Shown here in pieces: positions 50,230 to 59,461 of a DNA stretch of 64,000 nt. The position numbers and the translations under genes are program-made. Each line of letters begins with the position of its first letter. Position 1 is the stretch's first letter. A model generated the notes under the pieces. That model was given only the letters and a program-made list of their open reading frames with translations. It did not search any database and had not been told where the DNA came from. This stretch comes from Azorinus chamasolen (lineage: Eukaryota > Mollusca > Bivalvia > Cardiida > Solecurtidae). Where the stretch lies: NCBI GenBank assembly GCA_963576725.1, contig OY755241.1, positions 3,952,562-4,016,561 of the forward strand, given 5' to 3'.

Positions 50230-50632
50230 ACAGCTAACCCTCTCTATAACAATCACACGAACATGTCTACTTTTGAGTTACTGGGACAGGTGGTATAGTT
50301 TAATGCAAGACGAAAGTACAGTACTATAGATCTGGGTCCATACTTATAAAGCTTTTAGTTGAATCCGAGTTCGTTCTCAAGTTTCTGATAGGTCAGATTT
50401 GAGCCTTTGGCCAAAGGCTCAAATCTGACCAATCAAAAGCTTGAGAACTCACTTATGACCAATCAAAAGCTTGAGAACGAACTCGGATTCAACTAAAAGC
50501 TTTATAAGTATGGACCTTGATTCTAAAGCGTTTCTGCCATGGTATTACTTTTGCCCTTCATTAAGCAAGCACCTGCTTTTTAGACTCATATGTTCAATAA
50601 ATGATTGACCGCTTAGAACAGGTTCTACTGTA
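50230..50632. mobile_element. TA-2 MITE split by FB-H
   Basis: CTAACCCTCTCTATAAC flank and GGCAGGTGG-type arm on the left; ATTACTTTTGCCCTTCATTA and GAACAGGTTCTACTG on the right. Confidence 0.7.
50331..50519. mobile_element. FB-H foldback element
   Basis: A nearly complete palindrome: CTGGGTCCATACTTATAAAG to CTTTATAAGTATGGACC, tip GAGCCTTTGGCCAAAGGCTC. The right arm holds a 30-bp duplication (AATCAAAAGCTTGAGAAC twice). Second copy at 57222-57366. Confidence 0.9.
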
Positions 50633-51164
50633 TGTGCCGTGCCTACCCCTGGGGATTTCTAGTCATAAAAAGTATTATCATGTCACAGGTGTCAATGGAA
50701 AAACAGAAAAACAACTCTGCTACGCGTATATAATAAACACAGCATATGATAGTGGCATTTTATATTAATAAAATATCATATCAATGATATAATGAAAACA
50801 ATATCGAGCTAGCACTGTGAATGTGAGAGACGAGTGCGCCGGAAGTTGCAAACCATGAAGACCCAGATCATAGACCTCTGATCGGAGTCTGCACTGTTTG
50901 TCAGTCGAAATTGTCTGGCAAATTTAAGAAATCTACCCAAAAATGATGACTGAAGCGTTGTTTTGCGCTTTTTATCAGAGAGAAAATAAATAATAACTAC
51001 ATATAATAGTATTCGCTTCGTTTGCTACACAAATAAAAATAAAAGAAATGTACATATGAATACCGATGGAAATCACCGGAAGAAAACAATTCTAGATGAT
51101 AAATACATTCCCAGAAAATAACAGTAGTGTCTAGCTAAAACGAACACATGCTGTAATAACATAG
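50633..51164. other. No gene seen; one degenerate hairpin
   Basis: 50848-50903 keeps AAGACCCAGATCATAG / CTGATCGGAGTCTGCACTG, a TTAA-2-like hairpin with different flanks. The rest is unremarkable. Confidence 0.4.
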
Positions 51165-51322
51165 GGGTCTGTACATCAGGTGGTTGCTTAATGCAGGGCA
51201 AAAGTAATGCAGAAAGCTCCTATAGGAGCTTCCTGCATTACTTTTACCCTGCATTAAGCTACCGTCTGATTTAAAATTCGTCCAGACTTGTTTTGAGTGG
51301 TCGTATTAGGTAGACCATACTG
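51165..51322. mobile_element. TA-2 MITE
   Basis: Strong hairpin GGGCAAAAGTAATGCAGAAA with apex GCTCCTATAGGAGC; right end decayed (GTAGACCATACTGT). Confidence 0.75.
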
Positions 51323-51384
51323 TGCAATAATACAGTTAGTAGATGATAAAATGCAACAAGTAAACATTGTACATGAAGAACATG

Positions 51385-51630
51385 TTCCTGACAGATGACA
51401 GAAAACCTGCAAAAGTATGTGCTCATATGTGATTATGAAATATCATCTAATTATTATGCATGACGTCATTATTTCCTACGTGAATATTCATGGGATAAAT
51501 GGTTGAAGACTTCTATTAGATGGTTGCTTAACCATTTACCTCCTGAAGACGAGATATATTCACGGGTTCTAATCTAGGTCAACTCTGTTGGCAAAGGCGT
51601 CAAAAGTTGTCTATATTCGACAGTGTTAAC
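51385..51630. mobile_element. TTAA-2 tail and small TTAA relic
   Basis: CATGACGTCATTATTTCCTA and ATTCATGGGATAAATGG; then TTAACCATTTACCTCCTG to ATTCGACAGTGTTAA. Confidence 0.5.
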
Positions 51631-51874
51631 CCTTTCCCTTATGTAAGCGCATTTTGACGCATCTGCAAACAGAGTAGACCCAGATCAGACGGCTCCTATA
51701 GGAGCCGCCTGATCAGGGTCTGCTCTGTTGGCTTATGGTGTAATATATATCTGATTCTACAGCTTCTTCCTGAGCCAAAATGTCATGTGTTCATAAGCCA
51801 TTATAAAAAATAATCTTATTAATATTTATGACGTCATTATTTCCTATATGAATATTCATCAGGGAAAGGGTTAA
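51626..51874 (+). mobile_element. TTAA-2 MITE (GTAAGCGC subtype), full length
   Basis: 249 bp, TTAA both ends, CCCTTTCCCTTATGTAAGCG and TTCATCAGGGAAAGGG. Hairpin apex GCTCCTATAGGAGC with the A-A stem mismatch. It inserted beside a TA-2 terminus (GACAGGTTTTACTG). Confidence 0.93.
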
Positions 51875-51961
51875 GACAGGTTTTACTGTAATATTTTATC
51901 CACCTAACTATTTTGGCTCTTACATTTATTAATTTATAAATATATGCCATACAAACTGCAA

Positions 51962-52197
51962 TTAACCATTTACACGATAAGTACGCATTTCTACGCCTAT
52001 GCAGAGAGAGTAGATCCAGATCAGGCGGGTCCTATAGGAGCCGTCTGATCAGGTTCCGCTCTGCTTGCTTATCTGATTCTACATTTCTTCTTTGACAGAA
52101 AGTTCATGTGATTAAAATTTTCAAAACTAATCAAATTAGTATTAATGTTGTCATTATTACATGTATTTTCATCGACAATCACGGAGTAAAGAGTTAA
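51962..52197 (+). mobile_element. TTAA-2 MITE
   Basis: TTAACCATTTACACGATAAG to CACGGAGTAAAGAGTTAA; hairpin CCAGATCAGGCGGGTCC. Confidence 0.8.
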
Positions 52198-52458
52198 TAT
52201 TGTTCTTCAAAGAAACCGAACAAAAACAAACAAAATGGCGAAGAAATAACAATTCAACAAGTCTGTTTGATAACAAACTCCAAACGTATAGAATGTTGAC
52301 TTCATAATATGTAAACTAGAATTTGTAATACATGTATACTGATAGTGTCATGGTAATAAACTTTATAAATTTATTTATATATCATACTGTCACAAAATAC
52401 ATAAACATGCGTAATTAAAATCATCATTTCACCACCAAATCCTACAATGTCATCATCC

Positions 52459-52562
52459 TTAACCCTTTCCTTCATATAAACGTGTTTCCAAACTGACCAA
52501 TCAAATTCTTAGGATTTACCCTGACGGGTAATAAGATGTATTTATGTCATGGAGTAAAAGGG
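52459..52562 (+). mobile_element. TTAA-1 MITE, internally deleted
   Basis: TTAACCCTTTCCTTCATATA then GTATTTATGTCATGGAGTAA; no hairpin left. Confidence 0.55.
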
Positions 52563-52875
52563 CTTACTGCATATATAAAACACATAACATAAAATGTAGT
52601 TCAGGTATTTCTTTACAAAATCTTTACAAAAATCAATTTACTTTCATTAGTAATGACATTACAGTAGAACCTTTCTAAAGCGGTCAATCAACCAATCAAA
52701 ATGGATTTCCCATATTATTAAAGGTAAATCCTTCAAAATCTTACTTTGGAACTCATCTACTATTTACTACTGCAATGAAGTTTCTTATTTTATAGATTTA
52801 TTACAAGAATTAGATTAATATTGAATAAAAAATGTTAAATTAATATCAAATTAATATTGTTCATTATGGATGGAG
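52563..52875. other. AT-rich DNA; isolated TA-2 terminus
   Basis: CAGTAGAACCTTTCTAAAGC at 52662 has no partner. Otherwise nothing recognised. Confidence 0.4.
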
Positions 52876-53115
52876 TTCATCACCCTTACTTCATATAAAC
52901 ACCCTTTCCCGTCTTTGCAAACAGAGTAGACCCAGATCAGACGGCTCCAGTAGGAGCCGTCTGATCAGGGTCTGTTCTGTTTGCTGATGCCATAATATAG
53001 ATATGAATTTGCTATGGTAAACTACTCTCTGAATCGTAAGCCTTTAGAAGAATATGCAAATTGATATTCATTAAATAATTATTCCATACTAAACATTCAA
53101 GACGAAAAGGGTTAA
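52876..53115 (+). mobile_element. TTAA-2 MITE
   Basis: CCCTTACTTCATATAAACAC start. Hairpin 52917-52984 with apex GCTCCAGTAGGAGC. Ends AAGACGAAAAGGGTTAA. Confidence 0.82.
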
Positions 53116-53178
53116 GCTTCCATCTGCTATCAACAAACCCTCTCTGATTGGCCATTGTGGTAGAGAAGTTTTACTGAT

Positions 53179-53387
53179 TTAACCCATTACCTCATAGGCT
53201 ATTTTTAGATCCAACCTTTTTGAATAAATCTACCGAAAAGGAGCATTAACTAGAGAAATGGGTGTTTTTAGAATTTTGTAGTTTGAAACCATTGTGATAT
53301 AGGAGTAGATGCTCTATTTATCACAATGGTTTCACAAGGTACTTTTACAGATTCGTCAAAAGTCGACAATATGAGGGAATGGATTAA
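53179..53387 (-). mobile_element. TTAA-3 MITE
   Basis: TTAACCCATTACCTCATAGG to ATATGAGGGAATGGATTAA. Left hairpin arm shortened (GAAACCATTGTGATATAGG). Confidence 0.88.
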
Positions 53388-53426
53388 TCATACATGATAA
53401 TATTCACTTAGTGCTTGAAGAAAATT

Positions 53427-53672
53427 TAATCCTCGACTCCGTATATACGCAGATTTACGCCTTTGAAAACAGAGTAGATCCAGATCAGCAGCTCCTGTAA
53501 GAGCTGTCTGACCAGGCTCCGCTATCTGTTTAAGATTATATTACAGATCATATTTTATACTAATTGTCATAGCAAAATTCCTTTTTTTTCACGTGAGATT
53601 AGAAACAAAATGAAGTTATTAAATCTTAATGAAGTTATAATTTCCTGTATACATATTCATGAGGAAAATGCT
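53427..53672 (+). mobile_element. TTAA-2 MITE, degenerate
   Basis: TTAATCCTCGACTCCGTATA start, CCAGATCAGCAGCTCCTG, ATACATATTCATGAGGAAAA end. Confidence 0.68.
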
Positions 53673-53765
53673 TATTTTGGTAGAAGTGCTTCAGTAAATA
53701 AAATGCCCAATCAAAGTGTGATAAGCTATTTGCCTTTTTCAACATGACCAAACTACAGATATATA

Positions 53766-53966
53766 CAGTAAAACCTCTCTATAACGACCACTAAATTACA
53801 TCAAGTATTTTGTGTTAAAGGCAGGTGGATGCTTAAAGCAAGGTGAAAGTAAAACAGAACGCTCCTATAGGAGCGTTCTGTTTTACTTTCACCTTGTTTT
53901 AAGCCACCTGCCCAAAATACCAATTAATTAACACAATTTAGTGGTCGTTATAGAGAGGTTGTACTG
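53766..53966. mobile_element. TA-3 MITE, full length
   Basis: CAGTAAAACCTCTCTATAAC to TATAGAGAGGTTGTACTG, TA both sides. Hairpin apex GCTCCTATAGGAGC with arms AAGTAAAACAGAAC. Confidence 0.94.
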
Positions 53967-53997
53967 TACTGTTATTCTCGTTGGAATGTTTCGATGC

Positions 53998-54226
53998 CGA
54001 TTGTTACTCCATAAATACACATTTGCAAACAGAGTACACCCAGATCAGACGACTCCTATAGGAGCCGCCTGATCAGGGTCTGCACTGTTCGCTTATGATA
54101 TAATATAGATATGCTTCTATAGTTTCTGGCATGGCAAAAACAATCTGTATTCGTATGCTATTATAAAAATAATCCTGTTAATAGTCATCAGTTTCTTACA
54201 TGAATATTTATGTATAAAGGGATAAG
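53998..54226 (+). mobile_element. TTAA-2 MITE
   Basis: TTACTCCATAAATACAC start, hairpin CCCAGATCAGACGACTCC / GCCGCCTGATCAGGG, end TTTATGTATAAAGGG. Confidence 0.8.
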
Positions 54227-54241
54227 TATATCCCACCCACT

Positions 54242-54465
54242 CCAAATTTCAATACCTACTGAATATTCATGGATAAAATAGTGTTAACGACACGCGGAAG
54301 GTGGAACATTTTAGTCATTTTAGAAAGTAAGGACACATTATCTTTCAAATTCCATTAGCAAACAGAGCTGACCCTGATCAGACGGCTCCTATAGTCTGAT
54401 CTGGGTCTACTCTGTTTGAAAATGCGCGAAAACACGTTTATATAAATATGAAGAAAATGTTAAAC
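54242..54465 (-). mobile_element. TTAA-1 MITE with shortened tip
   Basis: CCAAATTTCAATACCTACTG start. Hairpin right arm begins at CTATAGTCTGATCTGGG, missing GGAGCCG. Confidence 0.75.
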
Positions 54466-54675
54466 AATACTATGAGGGCACATGTATAATACAGTAAAAT
54501 CCCAGTATCGACCTTTAAGACAGATGGTAGCTTTTATTTTCTAAAGTTATCTAAACCTTCGACTTTTACATTCATATGTAACTTGCATTCTTGTAGAAGT
54601 ATTTGCGTGTGTGATGTGCCATATTTATCCAAATATTCAGATACACAATCTCCCATCTCCATCTGCGTACAAAGC

Positions 54676-54893
54676 TTAATCCTTTCCTTGATATAAACGC
54701 CTTTCGCGCATTTGTAAACAAAGTAGACCTAGATCAACGTCTCCTATAAGAGCCGTCGTATTAGGGTGTGATTGTACCCTTTCTGCAATAGCCAAACAAT
54801 CCATGTGTTCATGCGCACATGTTAGATTTAAATATAATTAATATTCATGATGTCATTATTTCTTATATGAATATTCATGGTATAAAGGGTTAA
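54676..54893 (+). mobile_element. Hybrid TTAA MITE: TTAA-1 left end, TTAA-2 tail
   Basis: TTAATCCTTTCCTTGATATA with AAACGCC (TTAA-1 style) joins a TTAA-2 body and tail (TATGAATATTCATGGTATAAAGGG TTAA, read in two parts). Confidence 0.75.
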
Positions 54894-54949
54894 ACAATGC
54901 CATGTTGGCACTATGTTAACAACATTATATACAAGACAGGTATAGTAGC

Positions 54950-55020
54950 AAACTGTTAACACCCTGATCAAACTGATATTACAGGAGCAGTCTGATCTGG
55001 GTCTGCACTATTTACATAAC
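54950..55020. mobile_element. TTAA-type hairpin relic
   Basis: ACACCCTGATCAAACTG and CAGTCTGATCTGGGTCTGC with loop ATATTACAGGAG. Confidence 0.5.
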
Positions 55021-55286
55021 AGTGTCGATCAGAATACTTAGACTAACTGCAGATAAGTGGTAACGATTTGTATCACGCATAAGTGATAATAACCGGGACG
55101 TCGTTGCTTTTCTCACATACCTTCCCTTATCTCCGAGTTAAGATTTCCTTATCTGTAACACGTGTAAGATCACTTTAGAACGTATGACGTCATATATGAC
55201 GTCAAGCCATGGAAACCTATGTTTACATGTCATTTAAACGGCGAAAATACACTTTTTTGATATGTGAGAAAAAGAATCTGATGCTC

Positions 55287-55405
55287 GTTGTCTTTTAAGA
55301 TCACATGTTCCTAAACTCACCAAGAAAATGTTATTAAGCTCGCCAAGGCTCGCTTAATGACATTTTCTAAGGCTGGTTTAGGAACATGTGATCTTAAAAG
55401 ACAAC
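55287..55405. mobile_element. FB-I foldback element
   Basis: GTTGTCTTTTAAGATCACAT pairs with ATGTGATCTTAAAAGACAAC; inner arms TTCCTAAACTCACCAAGAAA / TTTCTAAGGCTGGTTTAGGAA; small tip CTCGCCAAGGCTCG. Only copy in the window. Confidence 0.85.
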
Positions 55406-55694
55406 TCGCAACAGATCCTCTATATCTACGTTTCATCCATCTACGGTCAATCATTCTTCAGTGGTTATTGGAATGTTGTCTGATTTTTTTGTTATTTAAA
55501 TATCAGAAGTAACAGAATAAAAATGAATTGTTGTTTTTTTTCAGTCAGTGGTCAATGACCTCAAAACGTGACTGAACTTCCGTAAAACCATAGTGTTGAA
55601 GTAATAGTTGAGACTATGAGACGGAGATAACCAATGAATGCACAAGCGAACGGACAGACAATGCGATATCTTTATGCCCCTCTATTTTGAGAAT

Positions 55695-56090
55695 TAGCCC
55701 TTTACTCAGTAAATACGCCTTTTAATGTCGTTACAGACAGAGTAGACCCAGATCAGTAGGCTCCTCCGGGAGCCGTCTAATCAGTGTATTCTATGTTTGT
55801 TTATGGAATAATATAAAGATACAGTAAAACCTCTCTATAACGGCCACTAAATTACATAAAACATTTTGTGTTAAAGGCAGGTGACTGCTTAAGCAAGGTG
55901 AAAGTAAAACAGAACGCTCCTATAGGAGCGTTCTGTTTTACTTTCACCTTGCTTTAAGCAGCCACCTGCCCTAAATACCAACTAAATAACACAATTTAGT
56001 GGCCGTTATAGAGAGGTTTTACTGTATGATTCTGCAGTTACTGTCATGGTAAATGTTTCTTACATGAAACTTCACGGAGTAAAGGGTTAA
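55695..56090 (+). mobile_element. TTAA-2 MITE split by a TA-3 insertion
   Basis: CCCTTTACTCAGTAAATACG start, CCCAGATCAGTAGGCTCC hairpin; continues after the insert as TATGATTCTGCAGTTACTG and ends GGAGTAAAGGGTTAA. Confidence 0.85.
55822..56024. mobile_element. TA-3 MITE (nested), full length
   Basis: TA at 55820-55821 and 56025-56026; ends CAGTAAAACCTCTCTATAAC / AGAGAGGTTTTACTG; apex GCTCCTATAGGAGC. Confidence 0.94.
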
Positions 56091-56273
56091 GATGCTACAT
56101 TTGGAAGTTGAGACGCAATAGACTGTATCACAATTAGTACGGTACTGAAAATGTTTCTCGTTCATCAGTTTAGCGAGTAAACAGAGAACCATTATTCAAA
56201 CGGAAGTTGAGCAGCTGTAGACTGTATCACAATATTTGATTTCCGGTTAGGAGAGGCGTGTGGATTTGTTCGA

Positions 56274-56441
56274 TCACCAGTCTAGTGAGTCCTTCTGGAA
56301 CTTCAGTTTGGGACTGTTCTCGGAGTAGAACTGCGAGTACCAGCGTCTGTGTCGGGCGATCAGACTGTCCTCGGCTGATTTCGCGAACAGAGCCTTTGAG
56401 ACATACTTTTTATTATTCCATATCATGACGTCACGCTCAAC
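56274..56441 (-). CDS. nvd: Cholesterol 7-desaturase (neverland/DAF-36), last exon
   Basis: Terminal coding exon, 55 residues plus TGA. It reads [18 protein letters not shown], then [17 protein letters not shown] and ends [14 protein letters not shown] and [11 protein letters not shown] fit the conserved C-terminus of neverland-type Rieske oxygenases. The enzyme converts cholesterol to 7-dehydrocholesterol, the first step of ecdysteroid/dafachronic-type sterol synthesis, at ER membranes (family knowledge). The acceptor is CTATTTTTAG on the - strand, phase 0, matching the phase-0 donor at 58863-58868. No damage is seen, and the low-copy codons contrast with the repeat-rich flanks. Confidence 0.9.
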   Translation of the reverse strand, partial: VERDVMIWNNKKYVSKALFAKSAEDSLIARHRRWYSQFYSENSPKLKFQKDSLDW

Positions 56442-56517
56442 CTAAAAATAGAGAAGACCATGTCAAGTATACCATCCAGCATCTAAAACAATCTAAACAT
56501 CTAACGTTGGAAGTTGT

Positions 56518-56769
56518 TTAACCTTTTTATTCCATGAATATTCATGTTAGAAATAATGACATCGTGAGTATTAATTAGATAAAAAAAATTATAACAGCAC
56601 ATGGAAACAGGAATAGTTAGCCATGACAGAAACTGTAGAATCATATCTATATTATTTCATAAGCAAACAGAGCGGACCCAGTTCAGGCAGCCCCTATAGG
56701 GGCCGTCTGATCATTTTTTTCTCTTTTCACAAATGCGTAGAAAGGCGAATCCATGGAGTAAAACGTTAA
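56518..56769 (-). mobile_element. TTAA-2 MITE
   Basis: TTAACCTTTTTATTCCATGA to GGAGTAAAACGTTAA; hairpin CAGCCCCTATAGGGGCCG. Shares its right TTAA with a TTAA-5 element. Confidence 0.85.
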
Positions 56770-57015
56770 CCTTTCTCTTGCTGAATTTTAAAATACATTT
56801 CTCCTTCTTTACCCATTGCCTGTTGTATAATTACATATATCTTCACTGTGTACAAGTATTTCGCTGTGCAATCACTGCTGTGGAGTGCAATGGTTGCACA
56901 ATCAACTTGTAAATAGTGCAGACCCTGGTGAGACAGCTCCTGCAGAAGCTGTCTCACCTGGGTCTTCACTATTTACAGGTAGGTATATTGACGTGAATAG
57001 CAAGCGAAGGGTTAA
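56766..57015 (+). mobile_element. TTAA-5 MITE
   Basis: TTAACCTTTCTCTTGCTG to AGCAAGCGAAGGGTTAA. Hairpin GTGCAGACCCTGGTGAGACA / TGTCTCACCTGGGTC, apex GCTCCTGCAGAAGC. Confidence 0.9.
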
Positions 57016-57221
57016 GCATATTTTCCAAAATAGGTGTAATGGAAATTAAAAGAACATGTTTTTTTTTCCATAGGTGTGACACTTTACTAAACTCTATCTT
57101 TCCTTCATATAAACGTGTTTTCACAAATTTGTAAACATAGTAGAACCAGACTAGACGGCGGTTATAGGAGCCGTCTGGTCAGGGTCTACTCTGTTTGCTA
57201 GTTGAAAGTTGAAAGATCTGG

Positions 57222-57366
57222 GTCCATGCTTATAAAGCTTTTAGTTGACTCTGAGTTTCATTCTCAAACTTTTGATTGGTCAGATTGAGCCTTTGGCTCA
57301 AATCTGACCTATCAAAAATTTGAGAACGAACTCAGACTCAACTAAACGTTTTATAAGCATGGACCC
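57222..57366. mobile_element. FB-H foldback element (nested)
   Basis: CTGGGTCCATGCTTATAAAG to TTTTATAAGCATGGACCC with tip GAGCCTTTGGCTC. Both FB-H copies follow and precede the bases GAT, a possible 3-bp target duplication. Confidence 0.9.
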
Positions 57367-57468
57367 TGATTCTTTATTTTCTAAACTGGCTATAATTTTC
57401 CACAACCCATATTTCATTATAACTATTTTGCCCGTGAATATTCAGAATGTATTTAAATTTTGAATAAA

Positions 57469-57572
57469 CACAGAACAGGGAAAGGGTTAATACACACAGA
57501 ACAGGGAAAGGGTTAATACACACAGAACAGGGAAAGGGATAATACACACAGAACAGGGAAAGGGTTAATAAG
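57469..57572. repeat. 26-bp tandem array, 4 copies, from a TTAA-1 end
   Basis: CACAGAACAGGGAAAGGG plus TTAATACA repeated at 57469, 57495, 57521 and 57547 (one copy has GATAAT). Confidence 0.97.
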
Positions 57573-57655
57573 CCTTTTGACGTCTTTGCAACCCATAATA
57601 CAGCCATATCAGATATCTCCTCTAGACGTAATCTGATCTGGGTCTACTCTGTCTG
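57573..57655 (+). mobile_element. TTAA-type hairpin relic
   Basis: AGCCTTTTGACGTCTTTGC, CATATCAGATATCTCC, TAATCTGATCTGGGTCTACT. Confidence 0.5.
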
Positions 57656-57951
57656 TGTATATGTCATAGATTATAAACTGTTTTCTATGACATTACTTTT
57701 TTTCCTTATTTTATACATTAAACTAAATGCCGTTTCGCGCCTTAAGCGAGCCGGATAGCGGAGTGTTTTGTAGAAGGGAAACAACTGCGTCGCATCTCTA
57801 CAAATTAAATGACACAGTTGTCTTTCTTAATATAGCTTTTAGCATGCTTACTAATGCAGCCATGTTACAAACATCCGACATATTAGGGCCTAAACCATTT
57901 ACAAAATGTCAGACAGCCTTATTAGTTAAAACCTATACCTAATGAATAATC
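57656..57951. other. No gene supported
   Basis: A 71-codon ORF (57727-57942) has no recognised domain and no flanking splice evidence. Confidence 0.35.
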
Positions 57952-58123
57952 AGCTAAAAACCCTCTAAGGCGACCACCGAAAAGAGATATAATTCTGGGT
58001 CTAAAGACGGGTGGTTGCTTAATACAAGACCAAAGTTATGCAGAACGTTCCTTTGCTGCATTAAGCAACCACCTGATTGAAAAGGCAGCTTTATTTAAAT
58101 GATCGCTTTAGAGGGGGTTACTG
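57952..58123. mobile_element. TA-2-like MITE with deleted tip
   Basis: CTAAAAACCCTCTAAGGCG start, hairpin GGTGGTTGCTTAATACAAG / CTGCATTAAGCAACCACC joined at TTCCTTTG, end GAGGGGGTTACTG. Confidence 0.75.
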
Positions 58124-58124
58124 T

Positions 58125-58522
58125 ATATGAATATTGATTAGCTGGGCTGATTAGCTAATATTGGACCATGGCAGAAGCTCTTTAGAATCACATATACAGT
58201 AAAACCTCTCTATAACGGCCACTAAATTACATCAAATATTTTGTGTTAAAGGCAGGTGGCTGCTTAAAGCAAGGTGAAAGTAAAACAGAACGCTCCTATA
58301 GGAGCGTTCTGTTTTATTTTAACCTTTCTTTAAGCAGCAACCTGCCCTAAATACCAACTAATTAACACAATTTAGTGGTCGTTATAGAGAGGTTTTACTG
58401 TATAGTCGTTCATAAGCAAACAGAGCAAACTCTGATCAGACAGATCCTACAGGAGCCGTCTGATCAGGGTCTATTATGTTTGCAAATGTACCAAAAGGCG
58501 TTTCCATGGAGTAATGGGTTAA
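58125..58522 (-). mobile_element. TTAA-2 MITE split by a TA-3 insertion
   Basis: GACCATGGCAGAAGCTC.., resumes AGTCGTTCATAAGCAAACAG with hairpin TCTGATCAGACAGATCC; end CCATGGAGTAATGGGTTAA. Confidence 0.82.
58197..58400. mobile_element. TA-3 MITE (nested), full length
   Basis: TA at 58195-58196 and 58401-58402; apex GCTCCTATAGGAGC, arms AAGTAAAACAGAAC. Confidence 0.94.
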
Positions 58523-58611
58523 CTCTCTGCGTTATAAGTTTCGTGTAAAAAATAATATTAATTGCGTAAAAATGCGTCACTTTCAGATAAAATGGTCAAG
58601 TATATTTTCCA

Positions 58612-58861
58612 TTGAACCCTTTCCCTGATATAAACGCATTTTCACGCATTTGCTAACAGAGTAGACCCAGATCTCACGGCTCCTATAGGAGCCGTATGAC
58701 CAGGGTCTGCTCTGTTTGATTTTGACATTATGTTTATGAGATTCTACAGTGTTTGTCAAACCAAAACGTTTCCTTGAAAAGTGAACATTATCAAAATTTA
58801 GCTAATCAATATTCATGATATCATTATTTCTTACATGAATATTCATGGGCTAAAGGGTTAA
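58612..58861 (+). mobile_element. TTAA-1/2 hybrid MITE beside an exon
   Basis: CCCTTTCCCTGATATAAACG left end (TTAA-1 style), hairpin apex GCTCCTATAGGAGC, TTAA-2 tail ATTCATGGGCTAAAGGGTTAA. It stops one base short of the donor hexamer of the desaturase exon at 58869. Confidence 0.85.
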
Positions 58862-58868
58862 AGCTTAC

Positions 58869-59042
58869 CTGGATTGCCTCCCCTAGGAGAAAAAATTTGG
58901 CGATGAAGTTGGGCATTGTCCAGTGCACGTAGATATTATGGACGAGTTTCTGTACCATGGGCTCTACGGGCACCAGGGACTGGATGTACACGCCCTTACC
59001 AAAGAAACTGTCAAACGTTAGATACACAATACCGGGGCCGAT
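58869..59042 (-). CDS. nvd: Cholesterol 7-desaturase (neverland/DAF-36), penultimate exon
   Basis: 58 codons, phase 0 at both ends: IGPGIVYLTFDSFFGKGVY, then IQSLVPVEPMVQKLVHNIY, VHWTMPNFIAKFF and LLGEAIQ. The GPG-(I/L)-VYL and LxPVEPxxQKxxHxxYxxW pattern fits the catalytic C-terminal domain of neverland proteins. The acceptor is ACCATTTCAG and the donor GTAAGC on the - strand. It contributes the core of the helix-grip fold that holds the sterol (inference from the Rieske oxygenase family). A MITE ends one base beyond its donor hexamer. Confidence 0.9.
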
Positions 59043-59067
59043 CTGAAATGGTAAGAAGAAACTTACA

Positions 59068-59165
59068 CTTTTACTTCATGAATATTAATTAATTAATATA
59101 ATTAATGATATAATCATGCATGTTAATTAGATGACGTTCTATAATAGAATATGATAGAGGGGATA
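59068..59165 (-). mobile_element. TTAA-2 tail relic
   Basis: TTTACTTCATGAATATTAAT and TGTTAATTAGATGACGTTC; hairpin absent. Confidence 0.5.
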
Positions 59166-59200
59166 ACTTCCAACTTCGATTTTAACGTTCAATGTAACCT

Positions 59201-59406
59201 TTAACCTGCTGTGGGTGGATGAGTGATTACCTATGCAAACAGTTTGGATCCATATGAGACGCCGAGTAACTCGGCGTCTCATCAGGATCCAAACTGTTTG
59301 ACACCCTGATAGCATTTTGGTAGACTAATTCATTATAGCTAGAATTTTGATAAAGTAATGGGTGAAAGTTATGTAAACTTAATTTGCCCAGCAAGCTAAG
59401 GGTTAT
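59201..59406 (+). mobile_element. TTAA-4 MITE, divergent subtype
   Basis: TTAACCTGCTGTGGGTGGAT start, as at 964. Hairpin 59237-59301 around CGCCGAGTAACTCGGCG. End CAGCAAGCTAAGGGTTAT. Confidence 0.82.
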
Positions 59407-59461
59407 ACGATTAGCGTCCAACAGAGGTGTGTATAGTGTAGAGAATAAAACGTGCAATTAC

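Larger units (their letters stand above)
57098..57572 (+). mobile_element. TTAA-1 MITE split by FB-H
   Basis: CTTTCCTTCATATAAACGTG start. Hairpin AACCAGACTAGACGGCGG / GCCGTCTGGTCAGGG. FB-H sits after GTTGAAAGAT; the body resumes at GATTCTTTATTTTCTAAAC. The end is amplified (see 57469-57572). Confidence 0.8.

Noticed and set aside
57727..57942. 71-aa ORF as a small gene or exon
   Set aside because: No recognised domain, no flanking splice sites and only an in-frame ATG to support it.
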